Below are positions 1 to 11,160 of a stretch of 64,000 nt of DNA, piece after piece (position 1 is the stretch's first letter; the number at the start of each line of letters is the position of its first letter). The DNA lies in assembly GCF_910594005.1 (NCBI RefSeq), contig NC_057827.1, positions 5,270,001-5,334,000 of the forward strand, written 5' to 3'. This DNA is from Cervus elaphus. Its lineage: Eukaryota; Chordata; Mammalia; Artiodactyla; Cervidae. Made by a program: the position numbers and the translations under genes. The notes beneath the pieces are model-generated. The model was not told the origin of the DNA, ran no database searches, and was given only the letters and a program-made list of their open reading frames with translations.

Positions 1-116
1 CCTGCCATCTTGTTCTCCTGTTCCTTGCACTTTATTAATGTTGTTTTCAGGGAATCCTACAAGCAGAAATATCCATCTTTTTGTTAACATTCTGGTGTAT
101 ATATTTTAAGGGTCAC
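1..116. other. unassigned sequence, no gene seen
   Basis: AT-rich flank before the first SINE. No ORF or repeat family recognised. It directly precedes the left copy of the SINE target duplication at 117-128. Confidence 0.5.
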
Positions 117-128
117 ACATTTTATACT

Positions 129-401
129 GCTGCTGCTGCTGCTAAGTCGCTTCAGTCATGTCCGACTCTGTGTGACCCCATAGACGGCAGCCCACCAGGC
201 TCCAGCATCCCTGGGATTCTCCAGGCAAGACCACTGGAGTGGGTTGTCATTTCCTTCTCCAATGCATGAAAGTGAAAAGTGAAAGTGAAGTTGCTCAGTC
301 ATGTCCTACTCTTCACGACCAGGGACTGCAGCCTACCAGGCTCCTCCATCCATGGGATTTTCCAGGCAAGAGTACTGGAGTGGGTTGCCATTGCCTTCTC
401 C
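129..401 (-). mobile_element. BOV-A2 SINE (two Bov-A monomers)
   Basis: The reverse complement reads as two Bov-A monomers joined by a GAAAGTGAAAAGTGAAAGTG linker and ending in a (GCA)n tail, seen on the + strand as repeated GCT at 129-143. A near-perfect 12-bp target-site duplication, ACATTTTATACT at 117-128 and ACATTTTACACT at 402-413, brackets it. This proves a discrete retroposition event. It sits at the start of an L1 3' UTR remnant. Short reading frames across it have no coding meaning. Confidence 0.93.
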
Positions 402-413
402 ACATTTTACACT

Positions 414-640
414 ACTATACTTAAAATAGATAGCCAACAAGGATCTACTGTATAGTATAGGGACTCTGCTTAATATTCTGTAATAGTCTAAATGTCAAAA
501 GAATTTGAAAAAGAATAGATATTAGTATATGTATAATTGAATCACCTTGCTGTATAACTGAAACTATCACAACACTGTTAATCAAAACTGTACTCCAATA
601 TAAATTAATTTTTTGAAATAACAACCAAAGAGAAAAGTAA
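414..640 (+). mobile_element. L1 3' UTR fragment
   Basis: The segment resembles the artiodactyl L1 3' UTR: an AAATAGATAGCCAACAAGG-type start, a CTGTATAGTATAGGGA block, then a terminal stretch with CTCCAATATAAATTAAT. It has no coding part. It is split from the neighbouring L1 ORF2 fragment by the BovB at 670-2502, but belongs to a different L1 section because the order (3' UTR before ORF2) is wrong for one element. Confidence 0.75.
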
Positions 641-669
641 ATGAATAAAAATGCAATTTATTCTCAACC

Positions 670-2502
670 AGTTCCATTCAGTTCAGGCGTTCAGTCATGT
701 CCGACTCTCTGTGACCCCATGGATTGCAGCACGCCAGCCTTCCTGTCCATCACCAACACCCAGAGTTTGGTCAAACTCATGTCCATCAAGTTGGTGATGC
801 CATCCAACCATTTCATCCTCTGTCGTCCCCTTCTCCTGCTTTCAATCTTTCCCAGAATCAGGGTTTTTTTCAAATGAGTCAGTTCTTTACATCTGGTGGC
901 CAAAATATTGAAGTTTAAAGCTTCAGCATCAGCCCTTCCAATGAATATTCAAGGTTTATATCCTTTAGGATGGACTGATTTGATCTCCTAGCAGTTGAAG
1001 GAACTCTCAGGAGACTTTTCTAACACCACAGTTCAAAAGCGTCAATTCTTCAGTGCTTAGCTTTCTTTATGGTCCAACTCTTACATTCATGCATGTCTAC
1101 CGGAAAGACCACAGCTTTGACTCTACAGACATTCGTCATCAAAGTAATGTCTCTGCTTTTTAATATGCTGTCTATGTTGGTCATAGCTTTTCTTCCAAGG
1201 AGCAAGCTTCTGTTAATTTCATGGCTGCAGTCACAATCTGCAGTGATTTTGGAGCCCAAGAAAATAAAGTCTTTCAGTGTTTCCATTGTTTCCCCATCTA
1301 TTTGCCATGAAGTTGAAAGGTTGTTGCTGAACGATAAGACGCGGGATTCTTGGCCTCCGGAGGAGACGAATTCAATCCGGGGCCAGAGACGAGGCTGGAT
1401 CGCTCAGAGCTTTTGTGTAATAAAGTTTTATTAAAGTATAAAGGAGATAGAGAAAGTTTCTGACATAGGCATCAGAAGAAGGCAAAAGAGAACCCCCCTC
1501 CTAGTCTTTAGCTGTATGTTATATAGTCACTCACAGTCTGTTAATGAAAAGAAAGGAATGTCATAAAAGTTAGAATGGCACTAGATAATTCATCCCTGGC
1601 CATAAAACGATTGACTTGAATCTTGTAGAATGGCAGAATACCAACAAATAGTTTCATTTACATAGATTAGGGAACAATATCCAAGTAAGTAGGTTAGGCT
1701 GTTTGGCGGAACCAACTTAAAGATAGAGTCTGGGGTACATTAATATAGCTTAAGACAACATTTCCATAAGAAAAAGAAATGTATTGGTTAACTCAAGGTT
1801 TGAGAGTAGTTAGCTTCAGGTGAAACCAGGTGTCATGGCAACACAGCATTTTAAGAGAAACCTCCTTTTAAATTTGTATAGAGAAGAAAAAATATCGCTG
1901 GTTTGTTTCTTCCTGCCGCTTAAGAGAGGTAAAAATGTCTGGCACTTGCAGCCTCTTTCCTCCGTTTGGAGACCCCTGGCCTTCCTGCCTGTTACCCTCT
2001 CAAAGTGATGGGACCAAATGCCATGATCTTCATTTTTGAATGTTGAGTTATAAGCCAGATTTTTCACTCTCCTCATTCACATTCAGCAGGAGACTCTTTA
2101 GTTCCTCTTCACTTTCTTCCATAAGGGTGGTGTCATCTGCATATATGAGGTTATTGATATTTCTCCTGGCAATCTTGATCACAGCTTGTGCTTCATCCAG
2201 TTTGTCATTTTGCATGATGTACTCTGCACATAAGTTAAATCATCAAGGTGTCAATATACAACCTTGATGTACTCCTTTCCCAATTCAGAACCAGTCCTTT
2301 GTTCCATATCCAGTTCTAACTGTTTCTTGTTGACCTGCATTCACGTTTCTCAGGAGGCTGGTATTCCCACAGCTTTAAGAATTTTCCATAGTTTCTTGTG
2401 ATCCACACAGTTAAAGGCTTTAGCAAAGTCAATGAAGCAGAAGTACATGTTTTTCTGGAATTCTCTTGCTTTTTCTATGATCCAATAGATGTTGGCAATT
2501 TG
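670..2502 (-). mobile_element. BovB (RTE) LINE, 5'-truncated, split by an LTR
   Basis: On the minus strand this covers the BovB reverse-transcriptase region through to the 3' end, whose GTTCAGTTCAG-like terminus lies at about 670-690. The copy is 5'-truncated in the RT region at about 2502 and full of stops and indels. A solo LTR (1314-2002) is inserted in it. Across that insertion the BovB sequence resumes without loss (CCATGAAGT, then AAGTGATGGGACC). A fuzzy flanking duplication (TTCTCAACC near 661, TTCTAACCT near 2505) may be its target site. It encodes nothing functional. Confidence 0.9.
1314..2002 (-). mobile_element. solo LTR, class I ERV group, inserted in BovB
   Basis: The 689-bp insert starts TG and ends CA on the + strand and is flanked by a perfect 4-bp duplication AAGT (1310-1313 and 2003-2006). 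Its inner blocks (AGAGCTTTTGTGTAATAAAG near 1407, TTTCTGACATAGGCATCAGAA near 1457) match the LTRs at 12985-13608, 35352-35841 and 52649-53199 in reading order, so all belong to one ERV group. A 4-bp duplication is typical of class I (gamma-like) elements. No internal sequence remains, as expected after LTR-LTR recombination. It must be younger than the BovB it interrupts. Confidence 0.88.
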
Positions 2503-5500
2503 CTTCTAACCTAGGAGGACTATAATATATAAAAGAATGACTGAAACCTAAAGTGAGAAACTGACAACAGTACAATAATAGTAAGGGAGTTTAACAGTCC
2601 ATTCATATCAATGCATAGATCATTCAGATGAAATGTCAACAGGTAAACAGTGGCTTAGGCATTGAAAAATAAATATTGGACTGGATGGACATGATAGATT
2701 TACACAGAACATTCTGTACAAATGCAGCAGAATACACATTCTACTCAAGTGGAAGTGAAATCTTCCAAAGGATAGACCATAAACTAGGACCCAAAAATCT
2801 CAATAAATTTAATAAGATTGAAATCATATCAAGTACCTTTCCTATAAAAGTGGTACTTAAGTAGAAGTTTAATACAAAAAGAACCCTGGGAAAATGGCAA
2901 ATATATAGAGGCTGAATGATAGTGCTGAACTACTATTGGGTGAACAATGATATCAATGGAGTAAGAAAAATGTTGAAGACAAATGAAAATGAAGATACAG
3001 CATACCCAAATCTTTGGGGTACAGCAAAAGCAATTCTAGTAGGGAAGATTTATCAACACAGGCCTGCCTCAAGAAACACAAATCCAAAACAATGTGACCT
3101 TCCAACTAAAGAAACTAGAAAGAAAAGATCAAAACGCTTAGTCAGTAGATGAAAGGAAATAGTAAAATCAGAAGGGAAATAAATAATATAGTTACTAAAA
3201 AACAACTGGAAATATCAATGAATTAACAGGCTTTTTTGAAAAGATAAAGTTCACAAACTTTTACTAGACATTGAAAAAGAGAGAAATATCTGGACAATAA
3301 AATCAGAGAAAAAAGAGAAGTAGCAGTGGACATCACAAACATAAAAAGAATATTCTATAGAAGAATATTATGATAAACTATATGCCAATAATCTACCCAT
3401 TCTACTAGAGATTTAATATCTGAGCAATGTGAGCACTAGTATAGATATTGAAACAGAAATAAAAAAGCTGTCAGAAAATAAATGACCAGAACCAGGCAAC
3501 TTCATAGGTGAGTGCTATCACACGTTCAAATAAGATTTAATGCCCATCTATCTCAAATGCTTCCAAATAATTCAAGATAAGAATACACTATTGATTCGTT
3601 TCTTGATGTCACAATTACCTTGATACCAAAACCAGACCAGGAGAACATACATCAAACAAGAAAATTATAGTCCAACATCTCAAATAAACATATATGCAAA
3701 TATCCACAAAAATATTAGCAAACTGAATATAGTAATACATCAAAAAGACCACACACCCTAATCAAGTAGAATTTATTTGAAGGGTATGAGGATGGTTCAA
3801 CATCTGCAAATCAATCAGCATAATGAAGTACATTACAAAATGAAGGATAAAAATAATATGATCAAATCAGTAGATGCAGAAAAAAATATTTGACAAGATT
3901 CAAAACACATTTATGAAAAATACTCTCAATAAGGTGGGTATAGAAGGAATGTACTTCAACAAAGCTACAAACCCACAGTTAACATCACACTCAATAGTCA
4001 ACAACTGAAATCTTTCACTTTAAGATTAGGTACAAGACAAGTATACCCACTCTCACTACTCTTATTCAAGATATTATTGGAATCTGAACTACAGTTATAA
4101 GGTAAGAAAGTAAATAAGGCATTCAAAGTAGGAAGTTTATTAAATTCTGAGGGCTCCATGAAAAATTATTTGAAATAATAACAAAATTTTAAAGTTATAG
4201 GATACAGAAATCAATGCACAAAATCTTGTGTTTCCATAAACTAAAAGTAATTAGCAGAAAAAATTAAGAAAACCATTACAACAAAATAATAATATACCTA
4301 GGAATAAATTTAACCAGCAGGTAAAAGACTTGTACATTGAAAGCTATAAGACATTGCTGGAAAAAATTGAAGAAGACCAAATAAATGGGAGCATATTCTG
4401 TGCTCATGGATTGGAAGAATTAGTATTATTGAGCATTTTATACTTCCTGATTCAATGCTATATCTATCAAAAATTGAATGACACTTTTCACTGACAAAAC
4501 AAAATTATTCTAAAATTTCTATGAAAACACAGGATTCCAAACAACAAAAGTAAATCATAGGAAAAAGAAAAAAGCTGACGGTATTACTCTCCCTGGTTTC
4601 AAATTATGCTTTGAAGTTACAGTAATCAAAACAGCATGGAATTGGCAGAGAACCAGACTTGTTGATCAATGGAACAGATCAAAAGCCCCCAAATAAATCC
4701 ACACATATGTACAATTTATTTATGACAAAGGAACAAACAACATGTGGTGGATGAAGGATAGTCTCTTTATTAAATTGTATTTGGAAAATTGTACAATGAC
4801 ATGGGAAAGAGTGAAACTATACCACTGTCTTACACCATACAGAAATATTTATTCAGAATGGATTAAAGACTTGAATATAAGACATGAAATCACAATAGTC
4901 ATAGAAAAACAGTCAATATGTTCTTTGCAATATCTTTCTAGATACGTCCCCTCAGGTAAGGGAAACAAAAGCAAAAATAAACTAATGGAATTACATCCAA
5001 CTAATATGTTTCTCCAACAACAACTTGAAAAGGGAATGTAATGTATGAGAGAAACTATTTGCAAATCACAGAGTTGATAAAGGGTTAATATATGAAATGT
5101 AGAAGAAACTCAAATAGCTTCAAAACAGAAAATGATCTAATTTAAAAGTGAGTATTTAAAAATAAGTGAATAAGCATGTTTCCAAAGAAGACATACAGAT
5201 GGTCAAAAGGCACATGAAAATATATTCAACATCACCATTGTTAGGTAAATACAAATTGAAGTGCAATGAAATATCACTTCACTTACAACAGAATGGCTAT
5301 TATCAAAAATAGTGTTAAAGAGGATGTAGAGAAATGGAACCCTCATATACTACTGGTAAGAATGTAAATTGATTGCAGTCACTATGAAAAATAGCATACA
5401 TGTTCCTCAAAAAATTAAAAATAGAACTACCACAAGATTCAGAAATTTACTTATGGGTGTTTAGCTGAAGAAAGAAAAACCACTAATTTGAACAAATATT

Positions 5501-6015
5501 ATACATATCAGTGTTTTTTGCAGGATTGTTTACAGTAGCCAAAACATAGAAGCAACTTAAGTGTCCATTGGCAGATGAAAGGATAAAGAACTTGTAGTAT
5601 ATATTATATAAATGATCTAATACTACTCACCCATAAAAATGTGAAATCGTGCAATTTTTGACAACAGAGACATAGCATTATAATAAATGAAATAAGCTTA
5701 CAGAGAAAAACAAATGCTACATGATTCTACTTATAAGTGGAACATAAACAAAACTTACAAGAACAATAAATGTACAAATCAGATAGTGTAAAAATCAAAT
5801 TAAATGCAAGTAAACACTTAGATAAAGAGAGCAGAGTAGTAGTTATCAGAGAAGAGAGGAGAAGAGAGGATGAATGTTTAAGAGCATCGACTATATGATA
5901 ATTTATGGTAACTAAACTTTTGGTGGTAAGCACAATATAGCACAATATAGAAGTCAAAATGTAGCGTTGTATACATGAAACCTGTTATAAAATAATGTTA
6001 CATCAATAAGTAAAA
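2503..6015 (+). mobile_element. old L1 LINE, ORF2 to 3' UTR, heavily decayed
   Basis: The order is that of L1 ORF2: the endonuclease end (about 2690-3130, with 'facing' phrases such as the FCTNAAEYTFYSSGSEIFQRIDH segment broken by stops), the RT region (3480-4700), the C-terminal region (4740-5700) and a 3' UTR to about 6015. Frames are broken every few dozen codons; the longest surviving piece is 99 codons at 4742-5041. The divergence suggests a mammalian-wide L1M-type element rather than the ruminant L1. It abuts the 5' truncation point of the neighbouring BovB. Confidence 0.85.
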
Positions 6016-6117
6016 GAATTTAGAATTAGCATTCAAATTCCAGTTAATAAGCCTCTTATAGACAAGCAAACATAGGGATCCATATTTAAATGAGCATTTT
6101 GTGTCCTAGATTTAAGG

Positions 6118-6164
<47 letters not shown>

Positions 6165-6442
6165 AACATTTCAAAAACAGAGAGTAATGATAGATACGCA
6201 TGAGTGGTAATCAAGATCTAAAATGCTTAGCCGGCCCCCAAGAGACTGTTGAGAAGATTTTGATTCTGTCAATATTCCAATCTCAATTACATCTTTTTGA
6301 TACTCAGAATACTAATAAAGCAGAAAATTTTATTTTTGAGGAGAACAAAATGATATAATTATGACTTTTTACTAATTGAACAGCCCATTCAATAAATGAT
6401 AATAGAAAATAAAATCTCAAATTACAACAAAAATTATACATG
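6016..6442. other. unassigned AT-rich sequence with a (TA)n run
   Basis: No gene or recognisable repeat family apart from the dinucleotide run at 6121-6161. It lies between the old L1 3' end and a Bov-tA SINE. Confidence 0.5.
6121..6161. repeat. (TA)n microsatellite
   Basis: About 20 uninterrupted TA dinucleotides followed by TGTGAAC. Likely length-polymorphic. Confidence 0.97.
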
Positions 6443-6452
6443 GTACAACAAT

Positions 6453-6667
6453 GTATGTGTGCTTAGTCACTCAGTCATGTCCAACTCTTTGTGACCCCAT
6501 AGGCTGTAGCCCACCAGGCTCCTCTGTCCATGGGAATTGTCCAGGCAAGAATACTGGAGAGGGTTGCCATGCCCTCCTCCAGGGGATCTTCCCAACCCAG
6601 GGATCGAGCCCAGGTCTCCTGCATTGCAGGTGGATTCCTTACTCTCTGAGACACCAGGGAAGCCCTA
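6453..6667 (-). mobile_element. Bov-tA SINE
   Basis: The reverse complement has a tRNA-derived head (GGCTTCCCTGGTG-type end near 6650-6665, box-B-like GGGATCGAGCCC at 6600-6611 on the + strand) followed by one Bov-A monomer. A perfect 10-bp duplication GTACAACAAT (6443-6452 and 6668-6677) flanks it. Confidence 0.93.
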
Positions 6668-6689
6668 GTACAACAATAAATGATTTAGA

Positions 6690-7025
6690 AGATTAAATGG
6701 TGAAAGATTTTGTTTAATAATATTAAATGAAAAACTTCAGCATCAGAGAACTGAGGCTATTTTACACAAATATTCATAGCAGTTTTATTTAGATTATTCA
6801 GAAACTAAAAACAATTCAAATTTTCTTCAACAGGTGAATGGTTAATTAAACTGAGGCATTCATATCATATTATTTATTAGTAACAATGGATGCCTCATTA
6901 ATATATAAACTTGGATGAATCTCCAGAGAATTAGGCTGAGTGAAAAGTCAATCCTCAAGAATTATACACTGAATAATTCTATATTTACAGCATTCTTTTT
7001 AAAGTTACAGGCATTATATATCTCA
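6690..7025 (+). mobile_element. old L1 fragment, ORF2 C-terminus
   Basis: Recognisable L1 ORF2 end phrases: AATATTCATAGCAGTTTTATTTA, TCAACAGGTGAATGGTTAA, and CTTGGATGAATCTCCAGAGAATTA. It is short, 5'- and 3'-truncated, and non-coding. Confidence 0.72.
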
Positions 7026-7027
7026 CT

Positions 7028-7310
7028 TTTATTTTTTTATTTTAAAATTTATCTTTACTGAAGTATAGCTGACTTAAACCACTGTGTTAATTACTGCTGT
7101 ACCGCAAAGTTACAATTATACACATGTACATCTGTTTTAATATATTTTTCATTATGGTTTGTCACAAGATATTGAATGTAGTTCCCTGTGCTATACAGTA
7201 TGACCTTGTTTACTCTGTCTATATAGGCTTGTATCTGCCAGTTCCAAACTCCCAATCCAACCCTTTCCCACCCACTTCCCTTTGTCACCTACCTGTCTAT
7301 TCTATGTGTC
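7028..7310 (-). mobile_element. L1 3' UTR fragment, antisense
   Basis: Reads on the minus strand as an L1 3' UTR: the + strand shows TTACTGAAGTATAGCTGA, then GTTCCCTGTGCTATACAGTA, then TAGGCTTGTATCTGCC. It is in opposite orientation to the adjacent ORF2 fragment. Confidence 0.75.
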
Positions 7311-7616
7311 CCTCAATATGAAAAAACTGAGTTTTGAATCTTGGATCTATCATTTATTTGCTATTTGTCATAGGAGATCCAAAAGAACCTTTAATATCCT
7401 TGTTCAAATACGGAGAGAGTGGCATTCATTGCCTGGAGAAACTTGATGGATTTAGTCAAAATATGTAAAAAACATAGCACAGTTCCTTCCTGTAGTAAAT
7501 ATATAATTATCACTGGTAATGAGATGTGGCTGATTTTTTGCTTCTATGTTTCAAATGTCTGCATTGCTTCCCCACCTCTATATTATGAAACAGTTACAAA
7601 GGTTGTTAGTATACCC
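7311..7616. other. unassigned sequence, no gene seen
   Basis: No repeat family or coding frame I can support. A 169-codon frame beginning at 7419 runs through the adjacent SINE and is not gene-like. Confidence 0.45.
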
Positions 7617-7627
7617 ATTTTTGCAAT

Positions 7628-7754
7628 GTGTGCTGTGCTTAGTTGTTCAGTCATGTCTGACTCTGTGACTCCATGGACTTTAGCCCATCAGGCTCCTCTC
7701 TCTATGGGATTTTCCAGGCAAAAATACTGGAGTGGGTTGCCATTTCCTTCTCCA
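7628..7754 (-). mobile_element. Bov-A monomer SINE
   Basis: A single Bov-A monomer in reverse complement (GTTCAGTCATGTCTGACTC through GGAGTGGGTTGCCATTTCC). A perfect 11-bp duplication ATTTTTGCAAT at 7617-7627 and 7755-7765 flanks it. Confidence 0.92.
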
Positions 7755-7765
7755 ATTTTTGCAAT

Positions 7766-8340
7766 ATTAAGTACATTTTCCCCATATGAATATCCAACAT
7801 GTGAGACAACTGTAAAATATATTCTCAGCAATTGCTGTTGCAAAATAATATCTACTTACATTGATCTGGATCTTTCCAATAAATACAAATCATGCTCTTT
7901 AACATTTAAAAAATACACTCCATCTTAAACATTTAAAAAATGTATTTACTGTATTGCTCATGCTTCCAAATCTAATACTCTAGTTTACAACTCCTGTTAC
8001 TATAAAAGTCCTCAGATATGTTTTAATTTTATTGGACCAAAGTTGTTCTTCATTTTCATTGCACTGGACTGACTTTACCATCGCTTAGTTGTAACAACGA
8101 TCCTTGTGTTTCTGAGTACAAAAGACACTTTAAAACACATACCATACAAATTAATTCAAGAGTAATTAATCTAACTAGCAAACAAACATGACAATTTCTT
8201 GCCTTGGTGCCATGATGGTTTGGTTCTTGGGTGCCCTTAGGTAAAAATTCTCAGGTTTGTTTCTCTTTGAACCTTTTCTGGAGTATCTACTGAGCTCTCA
8301 GACTTACCTGAATGGGATCTCTGGGATCTTACCTGAGTAG
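7766..8340. other. unassigned sequence, no gene seen
   Basis: AT-rich, no recognisable family. Near its right end CTTACCTGAATGGGATCTC (8303-8321) recurs imperfectly just after the next SINE at about 8566-8583. Confidence 0.45.
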
Positions 8341-8350
8341 ACTTCCCTGG

Positions 8351-8361
8351 TGGCTCAGATG
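8351..8361 (+). promoter_or_regulatory. pol III box A of Bov-tA
   Basis: TGGCTCAGATG fits the box A consensus TRGYNNANNNG at every fixed position. It is an internal promoter element inherited from the tRNA ancestor. Confidence 0.75.
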
Positions 8362-8394
8362 GTAAAGCGTCTGCCTATAATGTGGGAGACCCAG

Positions 8395-8403
8395 GTTCGA
8401 TCC
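8395..8403 (+). promoter_or_regulatory. pol III box B of Bov-tA
   Basis: GTTCGATCC fits the box B consensus GWTCRANNC. The box A to box B spacing is about 34 bp, as in a tRNA gene. Confidence 0.75.
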
Positions 8404-8585
8404 CTGGGCTGGGAAGATCCTCTGGAGAAGGAAATGGCAACCCACTCCAGTACTCTTGCCTGGAAAATCCCATGGACGGAGGAGCCTGGTAGGCTAAACA
8501 GTCCATGGGGTCTCAAAGAGTCATGAGCAACTAAACTTTCACTTTCTTTCACTGAACTTTCAGAATTACCTGAATGGGATATCAG

Positions 8586-9281
8586 AAGAAATTCTCAGTG
8601 TGGGTGTCTGAATTCTTGCCTGGAATGTTGGTAATGGAGACTGAATCTCTGCTCCCAGACAGGCCAACAACAGGAATAAAACTTTGGTTCCTGAGTTATG
8701 ATAAAGAATCCAAATTCAGCAACGAAGCCCTGTTCAGCACCAGGGATGAACACATTGTAAGATGTAACAGAGGGGACAGTTATAGCTCCCTAGGCTGTTC
8801 ATTAGGTACTGGTCCCATACCTCTGAGCACATGCTTTCCCTATGCAACACTGGAATGGAAATGAAGGAAATTATTCTGTTGAATTTCTGTTCCCAAGACA
8901 TCAGATTAAATCCAGTCGTGTGAATCCAGTTTTTACTCCTCCTTCTCCAGGAACTCTGGCCTTCCAGAGTTCTCATACCTTTACAGCTAATCCCAATCTA
9001 AGTTAATGTGTTCTCCAAATCAGACTGATAACCCATGTTGGCCAAGTCCCATGGAATTCCAAAGTATCTTCTTGTGGCATGAAATACCTTCCAATCTAGA
9101 AAATTAATATTAACCTTGTCAACAAAAGAGGGAGGTGTGTTTCTTTCTTATAAAATCATGTATACTACAACTTTGACTTTATCATCTTTTTGACAAATCA
9201 TATGAAATTTTGTACTTTGAACAGAACTTATAAGTTTTCATTCATTCATTTAAGAAATGTTAGTTATATTGATTTCATGTC
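8586..9281. other. unassigned sequence, no gene seen
   Basis: Moderate GC, no recognised repeat. A 96-codon frame at 8574-8864 has no features I recognise. It could be single-copy DNA or an unrecognised old element. Confidence 0.45.
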
Positions 9282-9301
9282 AAAAAAATAAAATGCAGGG
9301 A

Positions 9302-10062
9302 GACATCACCCTTATGGCAGAAAGCAAAGAGGAACTAAAGAGCCTCTTGATGAAAGTGAAAGAGGAGAGTGAAAAAGCTGGCTTAAAACTGAACATTAAA
9401 AAAAATGAAGATCATGGCATCCAGTCCCATCACTTCATGGTAAATAGATGGGGAAACAATGGAAACGGTAACAGACTTTATTTCCTTGGGCTCCAAAATC
9501 ACTGAAGATGGTGACTGCAGCCATGATAAGCCAAGATGCTTACCCCTTGGAAGAAATATTAGGATCAACCTAGACAGAGATATTACCTTGCCAATAAAAG
9601 TCCATCTAGTCAAAGCTGTGTTTTTTTCCCAGTAGTCATGTATAGACGTGAGAATTGGACCATGAAGGAGGGTGAACACTGAAGAATTGATGCTTTTGAA
9701 CTGTGGTGTTGGAGAAGATTCTTGAGAGTCCCGTGAACTGCAAGGAGCTCAAACCAGCCAATCCTGAAAGAAATCAGTCCTGAATATTCATTGGAAGGAC
9801 TGATGCTGAAGCTCCAGTACTTTGCCACCTGATTTTAAGAACTGACTCCTTAGAAAAAAAAACGCTGATTCTGGGAAAGATTGAAGGTGGGAGGAGAAGG
9901 GGACAACAGAGGATGAGATTGTTTGATGGCATTGCCAAATCAGTGAACATGAGTTTGACAAAGCTCTGGGAGCTGATGATGGATGGGGAAGCCTCATGTG
10001 CTGCAGTCCATGGAGTCACAAAGAGTCAGACACTACTGGGTGACTGAACTGAACTGAACTGA
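9302..10062 (+). mobile_element. BovB LINE, 5'-truncated, sense
   Basis: Starts just after the RT active-site region (GACATCACCCTTATGGCAG) and runs to the BovB terminus with tandem ACTGA motifs at 10042-10062. Coding frames break repeatedly. A-rich flanks (AAAAAAATAAAATGCAGGGA at 9282-9301, AAAAAAAATAGAAAGGGA at 10062-10079) look like a degraded target duplication. Confidence 0.92.
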
Positions 10063-10303
10063 AAAAAAATAGAAAGGGAGAAAATTTTAGTTATTAGATA
10101 TATCTAAATATTTTTGTGCACCATGGATGAATTCTTATATGGATTGTCTCATTCAATTTCAATGTAGGTCCATTCTATGTAGTCAGTACCGTGGACTTCA
10201 TTCTATATTTGCAGAAATGGGTAATGTGATTTTCTTAAAGTTATGACTAGGGAAAGACTGCTTATTGAAATTCCAAGTTATTTTTAGCTCTTATGCTCTA
10301 GGT

Positions 10304-10517
10304 CAGTGGTTCTAAATCAGGGGTGATATTGCCTACAAGGGCACTTAGTTTTGTCTGGAGAAATATTTAGTTGTCACAACTGGGAAAGTACTACTGCAAC
10401 CTAATGACTTGGAATCATGTATGTGGCTACACAGCACTCAATGCAGGCAATATCCCTACCACAAAGAAAATTTCCAGCACAAACGGCAACAGTAGGAAGC
10501 CTGAGAAATACTACTGT
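10304..10517 (+). mobile_element. MER3-like hAT-Charlie MITE
   Basis: Begins CAGTGGTTCT and ends GAGAAATACTACTG, imperfect inverted termini. The body includes TGTCTGGAGAAATATTTAG and TTGTCACAACTGGGAAAG, which I associate with the MER3 family. The length of about 214 bp fits. The 8-bp host duplication expected for hAT elements is not visible. The family name needs a library search. Confidence 0.6.
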
Positions 10518-10609
10518 GGACCACAATTTGTCCAATATTAACATGTATATGAATTACTTGAGGATTTTTTCAGATGGAGGTTCTGATTTGGCAAGGCTAG
10601 GGCAGTATC

Positions 10610-10869
10610 CGGAGAAGGCAATGGCACCCCACTCCAGTACTCTTGCCTGGAAAATCCCACAGATGGAGGAGCCTGGTAGGCTGCAGTCTATCGGGTCACT
10701 ATGAATTGGACACGACTGAGCGACTTCACTTTCACACATTGGAGAAGGAAATGGCAACCCACTCCAGTGTTCTTGCCTTGAGAATCCCAGGGACAGGGGA
10801 GACTGGTGGGCTGCCATCTATGGGGTCGCACAGAGTTGGACACAACTGAAGCGACTTAGCAGCAGCAGC
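10610..10869 (+). mobile_element. BOV-A2 SINE, sense
   Basis: Two Bov-A monomers (10610-10735 and 10740-10850) with a (GCA)n tail at 10857-10869. A perfect 11-bp duplication AGGGCAGTATC (10599-10609 and 10870-10880). Confidence 0.95.
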
Positions 10870-10897
10870 AGGGCAGTATCAGAGATTCTGCATTTGA

Positions 10898-11090
10898 GAG
10901 TGAAAGTGACAGTTGCTCAGTCATGTCCAACTCTTTGCGACCCCATGGACTGTAGTCCATGGAATTCTCCAGGACATAGTACTGGAGTGAGTAGCTGTTC
11001 CCTCCTCCAGGGGATCTTCCCAACCCAGGGATTGAACCCAGGTCTCCTGCACTGCAGTCGGATTATTTACCAGCTGAGCCACCAGGGAAG
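10898..11090 (-). mobile_element. Bov-tA SINE
   Basis: Reverse complement of a Bov-A monomer plus tRNA-derived head (CAGCTGAGCCACCAGGGAAG at 11071-11090). A short duplication ATTTGA at 10892-10897 and 11091-11096 flanks it. Confidence 0.9.
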
Positions 11091-11160
11091 ATTTGATTAT
11101 AGCTCCTACTAATATGTTGATATTGCAGGTCCTGGTCTGTGGATCACTCTGAGCATTGAC

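Larger units (their letters stand above)
8341..8552 (+). mobile_element. Bov-tA SINE, sense, with intact pol III boxes
   Basis: A complete-looking Bov-tA: tRNA-derived head starting CTTCCCTGGTGGCTCAGATG, then a Bov-A monomer ending in CTAAACTTTCACTTTC. Both internal RNA polymerase III promoter blocks are still consensus, making it the best preserved tRNA-type SINE here. No clean target duplication is seen; instead an imperfect repeat of about 28 bp lies on both sides (8296-8321 and 8559-8583). Confidence 0.93.
10518..11160 (-). mobile_element. possible MER5/MER20-type MITE remnant, split by two SINEs
   Basis: Pieces outside the two SINEs (AGGTTCTGATTTGGCAAGGC near 10578, AGATTCTGCATTTGA at 10883-10897, CCTGGTCTGTGGATCACTCTGAG at 11131-11153) resemble successive blocks of a hAT-Charlie MITE in reverse. 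Weak call; the match is by eye. Confidence 0.35.

Noticed and set aside
7419..7928. 169-codon frame as a gene
   Set aside because: It runs through an antisense Bov-A SINE and AT-rich sequence, with no recognisable domain.
8341..8420. tRNA gene (box A and box B present)
   Set aside because: It is the tRNA-derived head of a Bov-tA SINE; no cloverleaf or acceptor-stem pairing is kept and Bov-A sequence follows.
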